A stretch of DNA of 32,532 bases from Coriobacteriales bacterium (GTDB lineage: Bacteria > Actinomycetota > Coriobacteriia > Coriobacteriales > UMGS124): positions 1 to 32,532 of the forward strand of contig JAFWFL010000033.1 in the NCBI GenBank assembly GCA_017515595.1, given 5' to 3'. Shown piece by piece: positions 7,878 to 16,773 of the stretch (the first letter of the stretch is position 1; each line of letters starts with the position of its first letter). Both the position numbers and the translations under genes were made by a program. The notes beneath the pieces were generated by a model that did no database searches, was not told the DNA's origin, and saw only the letters and a list, made by a program, of their open reading frames with translations.

Positions 7878-8011
7878 TATGAGTCTGCTTCTCCATTCAG
7901 TATTGCACGACTATAATGTTCACTACGGTTTCCTGTGTGTAGCCGTACCTTTTGGCTATGGTTTGTACCAGGCCGGCATCGCGGCGTAACCGTCTGCGTT
8001 TTGGAGGTAAA

Positions 8012-8716
8012 ATGACCCGGATTGTGCTTGCTGAGGATCACGCAGAAGACAGGCTTACTGTCTGTGCGTTGATAGACCGCTATTACAAAAGTCATGGCAT
8101 CCGCGGTGATTACGTGTGCTTTGAAAACGGTGAGGAGCTTCTGAATTCGTGTTCCTTTGACGTTGACCTCTTTTTGCTCGATATCGAGATGCCCCGTCTT
8201 AACGGCCTTGAATGTGCTCACCGTATTAGGCAGCGTGACCCAAATGTACCTCTGTGTTTCTTAACCAACCTTGCGCAGCTCGCCCCTGCGGGCTACGAGG
8301 TTGACGCCATGGGATTTCTCATTAAGCCGGTTTCTTATGGAATGCTCGATCGGATCATTACGCGCGCATTAAACAAAGCCCGTCATCATCGCAGCGCGTT
8401 ACTCCAGCTCAAAGAAGGTAAAAATTCCCGCTATGTGGATGCGCACTCAATTACCTATGTCGAAACGGTTGGCAAACATACAAGGGTCCATGCAGATTCA
8501 GGCAGCTTTGACTGCGGAGACACCCTCAAAGCCATAGAGCTTGCTGCAGGGGAAGGATTCTATCGAATTCACAACGCCTACCTTGTCAATCTTGACCGCA
8601 TTGAAAGCGCGACTCAAACTGAGGTCATGGTTGCAAATGAGCGTCTCCCCTTAAGCAAACACCGCCGCAAAGACTTCTTTAAAGCTCTTTCTTCTTATAT
8701 CGGAGGTCTGGTATGA
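8012..8716 (+). CDS. LytTR-family response regulator
   Basis: A 234-residue cytoplasmic regulator. The receiver domain (1-125) has the acidic pocket ED at 8-9, phosphoacceptor D57 in FLLDIEMP, T85 and K105 in GFLIKPV. The output domain (about 134-232) is LytTR type, with GKNSRYVDAHSITYVETVGKHTRVHADSG early, YRIHNAYLVNLDRIE centrally and LPLSKHRRKDFF near the end, as in AgrA/LytR-class activators that bind paired 9-bp direct repeats. An upstream in-frame ATG (7952) exists, but TTGGAGGTAAAATG marks 8012 as the start. It overlaps the kinase gene by 4 bases (ATGA), so the pair is translationally coupled. The divergent reductase is the probable target. Confidence 0.93.
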   Translation: MTRIVLAEDHAEDRLTVCALIDRYYKSHGIRGDYVCFENGEELLNSCSFDVDLFLLDIEMPRLNGLECAHRIRQRDPNVPLCFLTNLAQLAPAGYEVDAMGFLIKPVSYGMLDRIITRALNKARHHRSALLQLKEGKNSRYVDAHSITYVETVGKHTRVHADSGSFDCGDTLKAIELAAGEGFYRIHNAYLVNLDRIESATQTEVMVANERLPLSKHRRKDFFKALSSYIGGLV

Positions 8717-10026
8717 TCACAGTACTTCTCCTTGATTTTACTCATCCGGTGTGGCTGCTTGCTTCTTTGGCAGAGATCGCGGTCCTGTTCTTTTTTGTTC
8801 GTGGTATTGAGTATCGCAATCCTTCTATGCATGTTTGCGATATTGCACTCTTGGGAGTGCGGCATGTTATTCGTATTCTGCGCCAGGATGTGTTCATTGA
8901 TTTTGTACTTTGCATTGCGGCATTTTTTGTCTATTTACGTATTGCGCGCCGCACAAACGGCCAACAGGCGCTTTTACTCTCAGGCTTGTTTGAACTTGCC
9001 ATTGACGTAGGTAAAACGGTGTGTGTTGATCTTATTATGCAGCCTATGGCCGGCTTTTTTACACCGCTTGGTTCTGTTGCTATTACCCTGTGCTGGATCA
9101 TTTTTTCTCTTGCCATCTCTTTGGTTATCCTTGTTGTGGCAAGTAAATGGCTCCATAGCGAGTCAATTGCACGGCTCAGCTGGGGTCAATGTGTCACGGC
9201 TCTTTTGCCTCTCATACCCTATGTGCTTATCAGGCAGTTTGAGATTGATAACGCGCTTAATACCTATGAGATATATCAAGAAATGATGCAGGTCACACTA
9301 GCTATTGGACTTACAACCATCATCTCGTTGGTGGCTGTTGCGAGCGGTCTCACAACGCAAGCTGAGCACAACGAGCTTCTTCGCATGCAGGCATTGTTGC
9401 GAGAACAGCACGCACAGTATCTTGCTCAAAAGGAAGCTGAGACGCAGATTCGTGCTCAATACCACGACCTTAAGCACTTCATTACTGAAATTGATGCCAT
9501 CACCGCGGGTGACCAGAGAACAGATAACCTTAAAGCATATGCAACACGAGTTCGGGAAGAACTTGAACCCTTGGAAACTCGTATAGAAACAGGCAACGAA
9601 GTTCTCGATATTCTCCTGACCGAGAAACGCAATACGTGTATCAAAAAGGATATTGTGCCTGTGTTTTATGTTGATGCGGCCCATCTTGGTTTTGTTAATG
9701 ACCTTGACCTCTGCGCGCTATTTGGGAACATCGTTGATAATGCGCTTGAGGCAGCATCAAAAGTTCTTCTTGAGGAACACCCCGAGATTGAACTTGATGT
9801 AAGACAAATCCATCAAATGAGCGTTACACGCTGCACCAATCCCTATGTAGGAGAGCTCTTGCGCTGCGAAGACGGTCTCGCAACCACAAAGCGTGAAGAC
9901 ACAGAAAACCACGGTTACGGTCTGAGAAGTATCCAGATGGTTGCAAGCAGATATAATGGAGAAGTAGTATGGGACGCCCAAGACGGCCTGTTCACCCTAA
10001 CCGTCATTATCCCCTTACCCCGCTGA
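8713..10026 (+). CDS. AgrC-like sensor histidine kinase (GHKL)
   Basis: A 437-residue membrane kinase. The N-terminal half has about five or six hydrophobic helices (near residues 12-30, 62-77, 85-105, 118-145, 160-175 and 195-212) and would sense a signal at or within the membrane. A linker with coiled-coil character (216-248) leads to the H-box AQYHDLKHFI (H251), then the N-box NIVDNALEA (N343) and the G-box HGYGLRSIQ (400-408) of a GHKL ATPase. This is the architecture of kinases that partner LytTR regulators; many sense peptides, but no peptide precursor gene is visible here. The start codon overlaps the regulator stop (ATGA), preceded by GGAGG. The gene ends 180 bp before the Phd/RelE-type module. 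Confidence 0.92.
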   Translation: MITVLLLDFTHPVWLLASLAEIAVLFFFVRGIEYRNPSMHVCDIALLGVRHVIRILRQDVFIDFVLCIAAFFVYLRIARRTNGQQALLLSGLFELAIDVGKTVCVDLIMQPMAGFFTPLGSVAITLCWIIFSLAISLVILVVASKWLHSESIARLSWGQCVTALLPLIPYVLIRQFEIDNALNTYEIYQEMMQVTLAIGLTTIISLVAVASGLTTQAEHNELLRMQALLREQHAQYLAQKEAETQIRAQYHDLKHFITEIDAITAGDQRTDNLKAYATRVREELEPLETRIETGNEVLDILLTEKRNTCIKKDIVPVFYVDAAHLGFVNDLDLCALFGNIVDNALEAASKVLLEEHPEIELDVRQIHQMSVTRCTNPYVGELLRCEDGLATTKREDTENHGYGLRSIQMVASRYNGEVVWDAQDGLFTLTVIIPLPR

Positions 10027-10138
10027 TTACCCAAAAACTCTCCTCACTCAGGATCGCTGTGTATATGAACTGTTTGATATCTCTAAAGTTAAAAGATTCA
10101 TAAAGACCCAAAACAATATTTCATCTATGGTTATGTCA

Positions 10139-10201
10139 TTGTTGAATAAGCTGTAAATATGGTACAATATATCCTAATATTATATATTATATTATGGGAG
10201 G
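10139..10201 (+). promoter_or_regulatory. Promoter/operator region of the Phd/YefM-RelE module
   Basis: TTGTTG (10139-10144) and TACAAT (10163-10168) are an 18-bp spaced promoter candidate. They are followed by an almost pure A/T stretch with ATATTATATATTATATTAT, rich in short dyads, before the ribosome site GGGAGG (10196-10201). Antitoxins of this family autoregulate from such sites. The rest of 10027-10138 shows nothing coding. Confidence 0.45.
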
Positions 10202-10205
10202 ATAT

Positions 10206-10475
10206 ATGCCTACATGTGTGCCTATCAGTGATATTAAAGATACGGTAGCATTTTCAAAAAAGGTTGCTACCGCAGGGGAACCGGTGATTGTTACCAAAAA
10301 CGGTTATGAGCAGTTTGTGGCTATTGATGCGGAGCTGTTTAAATCATACAGATTAGAAACGCCTCAAGAGCATTTGGAACGTTTGTTGGCAGAAGCTGAC
10401 AGAGATGTTTCTTACGGTGTATTGAGCGAGACGTTCTCGGACCTCGATGAGATGCGGAAAGCATATGGCTTATAA
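10206..10475 (+). CDS. Phd/YefM-family antitoxin
   Basis: An 89-residue antitoxin. The N-terminal DNA-binding fold is typical of the family: PISDIKDTVAFSKKVATAGE, then PVIVTKNGYEQFVAID, followed by a flexible acidic tail (VLSETFSDLDEMRKAYGL) that would wrap and block the toxin. ATG 10206 follows GGGAGG by 4 bases; an in-frame ATG at 10194 precedes that site and is less likely. The gene overlaps the toxin start by 11 bases, the usual coupling. Its role is to neutralise the toxin and, with it, repress the operon. Confidence 0.9.
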   Translation: MPTCVPISDIKDTVAFSKKVATAGEPVIVTKNGYEQFVAIDAELFKSYRLETPQEHLERLLAEADRDVSYGVLSETFSDLDEMRKAYGL

Positions 10476-10797
10476 AGTATTGTGGACAGAACATGCTCTT
10501 GAGGATACTAAAGAGATCATACGTTATATAGCCAAAACACTGGATAGTCCAATAGCAGCGAGGGAACATCTTGAGGCATTTGAGCAAGCAGTCAAAAGCA
10601 TTGAGTTATTTCCAAAAGCAAGAGCAATTAGCGTAACCCCTTCGCTCAGAAAGAGAGAACTCCGCTGTTTTCCGGTGAAAAAGTATCTTATGCTTTATCG
10701 TATTCAGAACGTGAGTGCCATCATTATTTACCGTGTATTTCATTCAACCCAAGACTATGCAAGAATAATTGACCAGGCAGACAATACTGACTCCTAG
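10465..10797 (+). CDS. RelE/ParE-superfamily toxin
   Basis: A 110-residue basic toxin of the RelE/ParE fold. Recognisable features are MAYKVLWTEHALEDTKEIIRYIA (a strand then two helices), LFPKARAISVTP in the middle, ELRCFPVKKYLMLYRI and the closing IIYRVFHSTQDYARII strands. RelE members cut ribosome-bound mRNA and ParE members block gyrase; the sequence alone does not separate the two. ATG 10465 is used because the fold begins there; ATG 10447 lies inside the antitoxin. The last 81 coding bases have a degenerate copy at 4632-4712, showing this family was once present twice here. Confidence 0.88.
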   Translation: MAYKVLWTEHALEDTKEIIRYIAKTLDSPIAAREHLEAFEQAVKSIELFPKARAISVTPSLRKRELRCFPVKKYLMLYRIQNVSAIIIYRVFHSTQDYARIIDQADNTDS

Positions 10798-10892
10798 TGT
10801 TTCATCCTTAAAAAATGAGATAATCACCTTCGCTCGGTATTGCTCATGACGTTACGTTATGAAGTATGTTTGGCACAAAGGAGGTGAAAACT

Positions 10893-11309
10893 GTGTCAAA
10901 ATATACAACGGGAGAAATTGCGAAACTCTGTGGCGTAACCGTAAGAACGGTTCAGTATTACGATACCCGGGGCATCCTTGTGCCCTCAGAATTGTCAGAA
11001 GGAGGCAGGCGCCTTTATTCGGAAGATGACCTGAGGCGGCTTCAAATTATCTGCTTTTTGAGGGATTTGGGTTTATCCATTGATTCTATCTTTCAGATAT
11101 TTGCCGAGAATGACCCGGCAAGCGTGATCTCTATATTGCTCGAACAGCAAAAACTCGATCTCAAAGAAGAAATAACCGAGCGCAAAGAGCAGCTTAATAA
11201 ACTCGAAGAATTGCAGCAGGGTCTCAAAATGATGAACCCGGTTTCTGTGGCATCAATTGGTGACATAGCATATATCATGTCAAGCAGAGAAAAACCTAAC
11301 CTGACATAA
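10893..11309 (+). CDS. MerR-family transcriptional regulator
   Basis: A 138-residue regulator with the MerR winged helix at the N-terminus (YTTGEIAKLCGVTVRTVQYY, then DTRGILVPSELSEGGRRLYS) and the second helix pair EDDLRRLQIICFLRDLGLSI. A long amphipathic dimerisation helix follows (about 80-120, KLDLKEEITERKEQLNKLEELQQ) with a short, cysteine-free effector tail. It is therefore not a metal sensor of the MerR/CueR type. The GTG at 10893 is 8 bases after AAAGGAGGT; the ATG at 10866 lies before that site. The stop codon lies inside a hairpin shared with the convergent gene. No adjacent efflux or stress gene reveals its target. Confidence 0.88.
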   Translation: MSKYTTGEIAKLCGVTVRTVQYYDTRGILVPSELSEGGRRLYSEDDLRRLQIICFLRDLGLSIDSIFQIFAENDPASVISILLEQQKLDLKEEITERKEQLNKLEELQQGLKMMNPVSVASIGDIAYIMSSREKPNLT

Positions 11310-11332
11310 GGTCTGTCCATTTGTCAGGTTAG
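11296..11332. terminator. Hairpin repeat copy 1, terminator for the U32-like gene
   Basis: CTAACCTGACA (11296-11306) pairs with TGTCAGGTTAG (11322-11332), 11 bp perfect. On the minus strand it follows the U32-like gene by 10 bases and is followed by GGTTTTTCTC, so it can terminate that gene. It also covers the MerR stop codon. The same core (ACCTGACAnAAGGTCTGTCC) recurs at 16641 and 19147. Confidence 0.75.
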
Positions 11333-11341
11333 CGGCGGTCT

Positions 11342-12481
11342 TCATGCTTCTCGTGGCTTCTCGGATAAATCTGGGCATTTGGGGTAAATGCCGCCAAATC
11401 TTTTAATTACTGTATCGGCCAGAAGGTCTTGACCAGTATCTCTGAGGTTTTCTTCTGTAACCCAGCCGTAGCGCACGTATTTATGGACGAGTTCGTCACA
11501 GTATGTACAATCACAACACTTGCGATTACAGGTAGAAAGGCGCTTAAAATAACCGCTTGATCCAAGCAGTTTGTTATCAATGTAAGCGCTCTTCTCAACA
11601 CTGTAAAACCCGGTACTGCTGCAGAGAAGGTCGAGCAGGTTGCCTTCATATGACTGATTGATGTATGCATTGCATGATCGTAAAACTTTGCTTTTGAGCA
11701 TATCGCGACCAACAACTTTAAAGTATGAGGCAGCTCCTGCTTTCACATAGAGATCCAGCTCTTCAGGACGGACCCAATTTGAGCGAAAAAGCTGTGCTGG
11801 GTCGTTAGAAACGAGGTCACCACAGGCAAATGAGAAGTCACTGCCCTCAGCCTCTCCCTCTTTTGAACGATGCGAAATATAGTTCATGTGGAACTTACGA
11901 TACGGGCACTTATAGAGGCACCCCTCATTGACCATAAGTTTGACCTGTAAGCCGGTTATTCTTTGTATTTTAGCGAGTGTTTTAAGATCACGATTTATAG
12001 CAGTATCAGGGCAAATAGTAGTTGCACCTGCATTCGCAAACACCTGAGCACGCCAGACACAGTCGACATCAGCAAGGACCGAAACCGATATTTCCAGTGT
12101 AGGGCAGGCTTCTCGTACGCGTTCGATATAAAACGGATTTGCAAGCGTGACAGCTTCAAGTCCATGGGTTTCATGTGCCTCTTTAATAAAGTCGCATACT
12201 TTGTCGACATGTTCTTGCGAATACCACTCACTTCCGCCGCATGTTGAATTCATCGCGAGGTCAACTCCAACGCCAGCCATATGAATCCGGTCAACAATTC
12301 TATATAACTCTTCACGACTCATATGCGCAATTAAGCCGGCTCGTCCTGACCCCTCAATCTCTTGCGGAGCATTCATATATACTTCCCGAATCTTGTTATC
12401 TCTCACACCGTTCATGGCAAGCTGGGCATCGAGTGTTTCGAAATCTCCGTTAAACGGAAACGAAAAATCAAGATGAGACAT
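11342..12481 (-). CDS. U32-family-like TIM-barrel Fe-S protein
   Basis: A 379-residue protein resembling the U32 'peptidase' group, whose studied members (UbiU/UbiV, TrhP/RlhA) are Fe-S proteins hydroxylating quinone precursors or RNA without proven peptidase activity. Features: early GVGVDLAMNST (70-80), DVDCVWRAQVFANAGATTIC (138-157) and the signature VNEGCLYKCPYRKFHMN (184-200), with C188 and C192. More cysteines are at 220 and in a dense C-terminal cluster, STCNRKCCDCTYC (316-328), which suggests one or two clusters. The substrate is unknown. It starts 22 bp after a small DNA-binding protein gene on the same strand, preceded by CGGAG. Confidence 0.72.
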   Translation of the reverse strand: MSHLDFSFPFNGDFETLDAQLAMNGVRDNKIREVYMNAPQEIEGSGRAGLIAHMSREELYRIVDRIHMAGVGVDLAMNSTCGGSEWYSQEHVDKVCDFIKEAHETHGLEAVTLANPFYIERVREACPTLEISVSVLADVDCVWRAQVFANAGATTICPDTAINRDLKTLAKIQRITGLQVKLMVNEGCLYKCPYRKFHMNYISHRSKEGEAEGSDFSFACGDLVSNDPAQLFRSNWVRPEELDLYVKAGAASYFKVVGRDMLKSKVLRSCNAYINQSYEGNLLDLLCSSTGFYSVEKSAYIDNKLLGSSGYFKRLSTCNRKCCDCTYCDELVHKYVRYGWVTEENLRDTGQDLLADTVIKRFGGIYPKCPDLSEKPREA

Positions 12482-12503
12482 ATGAAACTCCGTTCTGATC
12501 TGG

Positions 12504-12932
12504 CTATTTTGCAGCGTTCAACAGGTTTTCCAGTGACGTTTTTGAGACAAAAACAGATCCGTCTGTTTTGCGATAAGCACAAAGCTTGCCGTTCGAAACC
12601 ATGGCATTTATCCTATACCGGCTGACGCCGAGTTTTTGCGCTGCATCATCAATAGAAATAAAACCGTCGGTGTCTTCTGCTGAAGCGTATGATGCGATAT
12701 GCATTTGTCCACCGCCCATGATGGGAGGAGCCCATTCAAGACGCTCTTTGGCTTGGGCCAAGGATGGCTTTATAAACGGCACAAGATGAGGATAATGCGC
12801 TTCAAACCCGCCGGTCTCTAATTCCACAATATAACCGCCTGGGATAGGAGTACCATTAATGCTAATATCCCATCTGCCTAATCCGGTCTTTTGATCATGC
12901 GATTCAACCCACGTACGAATTTGCTTTGTCAT
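12504..12932 (-). CDS. Small protein with excisionase/MerR-like helix-turn-helix
   Basis: A 142-residue two-part protein. Residues 1-75 (RTWVESHDQKTGLGRWDISI, then PIPGGYIVELETGGFEAHYP) form an unrecognised beta-rich domain. Residues 90-142 (FISIDDAAQKLGVSRYRINA, then MVSNGKLCAYRKTDGSVFVS) are a winged helix of the excisionase type. It may regulate itself and the U32-like gene 22 bp downstream. ATG 12932 lies 8 bases after CAGGAG; the GTG two codons earlier is less well placed. There is no phage or integrase gene nearby, so a regulatory rather than excisive role is more likely. Confidence 0.7.
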   Translation of the reverse strand: MTKQIRTWVESHDQKTGLGRWDISINGTPIPGGYIVELETGGFEAHYPHLVPFIKPSLAQAKERLEWAPPIMGGGQMHIASYASAEDTDGFISIDDAAQKLGVSRYRINAMVSNGKLCAYRKTDGSVFVSKTSLENLLNAAK

Positions 12933-12955
12933 ACACACAACTCCTGAACGTATAA

Positions 12956-12996
12956 AAAGCGCCGTTCATCCATAGCATACCGGATAACGGCGCTTT
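12956..12996 (-). terminator. Intrinsic terminator of reductase 1
   Basis: AAAGCGCCGTT (12956-12966) and AACGGCGCTTT (12986-12996) form a perfect 11-bp G/C-rich stem. On the minus strand the stem is followed by TTTTT. It sits about 55 bp past the stop of the 13051-14676 reductase. Confidence 0.85.
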
Positions 12997-13050
12997 GCAT
13001 ATCAGTTAATACAGGGTATTGGACCAAGCGCACATCATTAAGGCACGGGT

Positions 13051-14676
13051 TTACTCCCAACTGTCCAGATGAGCAGCTTCGCGTCCCGCAATACGGCCAA
13101 CACACCAGTTCTCACTGCCGTTGCCTCCGGTGATAGCATAGGTGTGACCATTCATATTACCAAATGAGCCGGCAGAGTACAAACGTGGAATGGGCTCACC
13201 GTCAGGATTCAATACCTGGGCTTTGCCGTTACGACGGGCTCCGCCAATGGTATTGCAGATTCCGGGATAGAGATTGATAGCATAGAACGGAGGGGTCACA
13301 ATAGGTGCCAAGCCACTGCGGCCAAAGTCAAGATCCTCACCCAGCTCGCAAAGCTCATTCCAGCGATTAATAGAAGCTTGGAGTTTTTCGAGATCCATGT
13401 AATTGGGATCCCAGCTATGAATTGCTTCTACGAGTTCTTCAAGGGTGTCGCCCTTTTTAATCCAACCACGCTCAAGTTCCCACTTGTTGTCAACAGACCA
13501 ACCTTCCCAGCCGCCGAGTTCGGGGTCAAGACCGGGTGTAGTGTAACCAATGCCCGTGCCGCCTGCGGCCTTGCTGGCGCCGCCAACCATACCGCCCAGT
13601 GTGCCGCCCTCAAAAGCAGTCTGGTCAAAGATGTACCATGATGGAATGCGATCAAAATCGCAGATTTCTTCGTTAAAGTTTGCATAGGGCTTCCAACCGC
13701 CGTGAGGCGCAAAGATATCCTCGTTAATCCAACGGTTGCCCAGACGATCAACTTCAATGTAATTGAAGGTGGGAATCGAGCAGCTTACGCCACCGGGAAC
13801 AATTTCTGGATCATCAAAGAATGAGTTGACACCGCCGCAGACCTGCTGCATATGCCACAAATCTGCACCAACCTTCTGAGCCATTGCGATACCGTCACCG
13901 GTGTTGTATTTCCAGCCATAAAAACCTTTCATGGGGTAGCACTTGAGATACTTTGCCTGGAGTTCATAGTTGAATTCGAAGCCACCGGTGCAAAGACATA
14001 CGCCCTTACGTGCCTTGACGGCCTTGGGAGTTTCATCATCACCAATAAGCGTGTAGCAACCAAGGATCTCTTTGGTGATAGGATCCTGGATGAGCTCCTC
14101 GTCATGGCAGCTGAAAATAACCGGAATTTCGCGATCTTTAATATGTTGGTCGAGAACCTCAAATGCTGCGACGCCCCAACCGCTGCCCTGACCTACATAC
14201 ATCTGGTCAAAGCCGTCAAAGATTTCATACTCGGCGCGGGGGAAGTCTCCCAAAGAATACTCGATACCGTACTTGTCTGCATAGTCAGGATTCTGCACGG
14301 CTTCTTCAGCCCAGGCCTGACAGACGTCCATAGGAGTCTGGCCATGGAATGCCTGGTATGCGAAGGTGGCTGCTGCATCAGCGTCGTGAGGTGCTGTCCA
14401 CTGGCCCATATTAATAGAGGAGCTGCCACCGCCGCGGAAAGGAGACTTTTCAAGGAACATAACTTCAGCGCCTTCGTCATAAGCGATGAGGCCTGCCCAC
14501 ATGCCGGCGCCGCCGTAACCAATTACCAGTACATCGGTCTCATAATCCCATGCTTCAGGAAGCCATGGTTTGTTCTGGGCTTCATTGGCATGGGCTATCC
14601 CTGCGCCTAAAGCGGCTGCAGCAGTTGCACCGGTTATTCCACCAATAAAACTCCTACGTGACACCTCGTTCTTCAT
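13051..14676 (-). CDS. Tat-exported FAD-dependent reductase 1 (fumarate reductase flavoprotein family)
   Basis: A 541-residue flavoprotein. The Tat signal has SRRSFIGG (6-13) with likely cleavage after AHA (30). The FAD dinucleotide motif is VIGYGGAGMW (51-60), followed by FLEKSPFRGGGSS. The C-terminal FAD/substrate block reads GEPIPRLYSAGSFGNMNGHT then YAITGGNGSEN. It is plainly paralogous to reductase 2 at 21236, including the KKGDTLEELVEAI and PPFYAINLYPG segments. No heme or FMN domain is fused, so it needs an external electron donor. ATG 14676 follows GGAGGAAAG; the TTG at 14688 precedes the ribosome site. The LuxR copy 1 gene lies upstream on the same strand and is the expected regulator, but that copy carries a stop codon. 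Confidence 0.9.
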   Translation of the reverse strand: MKNEVSRRSFIGGITGATAAAALGAGIAHANEAQNKPWLPEAWDYETDVLVIGYGGAGMWAGLIAYDEGAEVMFLEKSPFRGGGSSSINMGQWTAPHDADAAATFAYQAFHGQTPMDVCQAWAEEAVQNPDYADKYGIEYSLGDFPRAEYEIFDGFDQMYVGQGSGWGVAAFEVLDQHIKDREIPVIFSCHDEELIQDPITKEILGCYTLIGDDETPKAVKARKGVCLCTGGFEFNYELQAKYLKCYPMKGFYGWKYNTGDGIAMAQKVGADLWHMQQVCGGVNSFFDDPEIVPGGVSCSIPTFNYIEVDRLGNRWINEDIFAPHGGWKPYANFNEEICDFDRIPSWYIFDQTAFEGGTLGGMVGGASKAAGGTGIGYTTPGLDPELGGWEGWSVDNKWELERGWIKKGDTLEELVEAIHSWDPNYMDLEKLQASINRWNELCELGEDLDFGRSGLAPIVTPPFYAINLYPGICNTIGGARRNGKAQVLNPDGEPIPRLYSAGSFGNMNGHTYAITGGNGSENWCVGRIAGREAAHLDSWE

Positions 14677-14919
14677 TCTTTCCTCCAATACATAACTTGA
14701 CAGATTAATAACAGCAATCCATGTGCTGCCAACCTCAGGGCGTCATCAAGTATTAACTCGTTGCTCCTGGAGTACTGCGCATTATGCATATCTCGAACAG
14801 GTTTGCCATCCAATGATACAGATTATTTTTGTGAGGCCTGGTAATGATAGATGTTTAACTGTATATCATCTTAATCGCATGATATGATGTTTGGGCAGAA
14901 AAGCCAGAACAAGACTCCG
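14677..14919 (-). promoter_or_regulatory. Leader region of reductase 1, no gene
   Basis: This 243-bp gap between LuxR copy 1 and reductase 1 holds no convincing reading frame. It should contain the reductase promoter. I see A/T-rich stretches (such as the region around 14820-14885) but no promoter pair or terminator for LuxR copy 1 that I would defend. Confidence 0.35.
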
Positions 14920-16536
14920 TTAACCGGTTGGCTGATCAGTTTGCATGAGTGCGTCAATCCGGTCGATAAGTTCTTGCTTGCTGTGAATGTTGAGCTTGCG
15001 GTAGATATTATTGCGGTGAGTGATGGCAGTTCCTTGAGATATAAACAGCTCTTCCTCAACTTTGCGAAGGCTGTTGCCTTTTGCAAGAATTGCCAATACC
15101 TCGCTTTCGCGTTGGGTGAGGCCGGCTTCAAGCGCAAGCTCTTTACAACATGTCAGAATACTCATTCGTTCGGGAATGCTCTCATCTGGTTGTTTTGCGT
15201 ACAGCGTATAAGAAATTGGCAGCTTGCCGACACTCAAAAAGCGCAGGTCACGCAGTATATCTCGATCAATAAGGACCGAAGTCGCTATAAAAATACTAAT
15301 GAGGGATGTCATGCCAAGTGTAGCAATACCAATAACATTAAGATTCTGAGGTAGATTTATTTGCAGTATATCACTTATATAACCGGCTGCGATACCCGCT
15401 ATGATTCCGAGAGAAATACCTGTCAAACCAATACAACAGGTTTTGACGTCGTCTTTATCGATAATCAGGGTCGCGTCAAATATGACTCCGCCAAATGCTC
15501 CAATAAATACAATAGTGTATGCAAGCGTGAATGTTATGGCAAATACAATGCTAAATTGACTTCCAGGATCCATAGGGAAGAATGCCGGAAGAGCGATTAT
15601 CATAGAAAGCCTGTATACATAAAGAGTGTCATATTCATGCCGGACCGCACGGGATATAACAATTAAAAGGAGCAGCAGGACTGCTCCTACAACACCTGAG
15701 AGAAATACTCCCAGAGAGAGCCTCGCGTACGGCGCCGAGAAAAACCTTTAGGTCATCGTAGCCAGAGCAATACCAATAAGAAGCGCAGATAAGAATATCC
15801 TTCTGTAAAACAGGGTTTTTGTTTGATCAAACAGACGCTGTCCCTGGTGCAGCAAATCGTTGGAGCCAGGTGTCAAAACCGTATCAGAGGGGATGGTTTG
15901 TCTGATTGTCAAAAAAAGTACAGCCGATATTAAACAGCAAATGGTGACAATCACGAGAATTGCTATTTCGCTTATACAAAACCCAAGATAGATACCAAAT
16001 CCTGTTATTGCAGACGGAGCCACTACAAAAGCTACTTTACCTGATCCCTCAAATGAGGTTGTTATCATTTGCCATAAATAGGCAAAACAAAAAGACGCCA
16101 ATCCGGAACATGCAGTTCCGGTAATATAGAGGAGATTCTGCACGCTGGACGGAACAGACCCTATTCCAAAAAAGACCAGACTTGCTGCTGATGATGCGAT
16201 TAAACAATGCCATGCTGTTTTTAGTCTGTCGCGTTTGCTTACTCCCTTTTGTGCCATTACAAGAAAGCACAAAGAAGTCCCAAGCATACAAAGAGCAAAG
16301 ACAGTCATAACAACCATATCATTGAGCGTAGCAAAAGTTGCGGCGTTATAACTCCTGCAGAGCAGCGCGACCGCAGGAAGCCATGGTATACCCAGTGATT
16401 TTCCTATGCACGCAAGGACTGCCCAAAGCGAGACTCTTGGATTCACAACCGCATCCTGAGCATTGCCGGCATCTATTAATTCATTATTTGAAACAGCTTG
16501 TTCATTAAGAATAGCTTCGCTTGTTGCGTCAGACAT
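14920..16536 (-). pseudogene. Membrane LuxR-type regulator, copy 1, interrupted by one in-frame stop
   Basis: Two open segments, 16536-15748 and 15603-14920, are in the same frame and together match the intact 538-codon regulator at 19274-20890 over the whole length, with identical total length and no indel. The break is one ochre codon at 15750-15748 (MT-stop-RFF against MTYRFF in copy 2, Tyr263 to stop). The stop falls inside the multi-pass membrane domain, so a normal product would lack the C-terminal LuxR helix-turn-helix (QRESEVLAILAKGNSLRKVE). The remaining sequence is open and close to copy 2, so inactivation is recent, or the codon is read through, or it is a sequencing error. It would have controlled reductase 1, which lies downstream on the same strand. 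Confidence 0.88.
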
Positions 16537-16640
16537 ATGTGCAGCCCCTATAATCTATACTTACATGCTTCTTGTGGTTTGTATGATAGTCAAATCTGAA
16601 CAAGCCGTTGTTTCCGGTCGAACTTTGCATAGCAAACTTT

Positions 16641-16673
16641 AACCTGACAAAAGGTCTGTCCTTTTGTCAGGTT
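16641..16673. repeat. Hairpin repeat copy 2
   Basis: AACCTGACAAAAGG (16641-16654) and CCTTTTGTCAGGTT (16660-16673) make a perfect 14-bp stem with loop TCTGT. It lies in the 237-bp gap between LuxR copy 1 and the ABC-GNAT gene, not after a gene end. No strong T run follows on either strand, so it is probably a dispersed palindrome or operator rather than a terminator. Copies 1 and 3 are at 11296 and 19147. Confidence 0.8.
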
Positions 16674-16773
16674 TGCGTGGTATTATTATGTTCAGAAATG
16701 ATAACTGGGAACTGCCATGTTTTTGGGGCGGTTCTTAGATATGTAACGTGTTTATTGGTGGAAGGGAACCGCT

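Noticed and set aside
10804-10892. Possible tRNA or small RNA between the toxin and MerR genes
   Set aside because: No cloverleaf, T-loop GTTCGA-type sequence or terminator could be found.
13852-14610. 252-codon frame antisense to reductase 1
   Set aside because: The opposite strand encodes an intact Tat signal and FAD motif; the antisense product has no family features.
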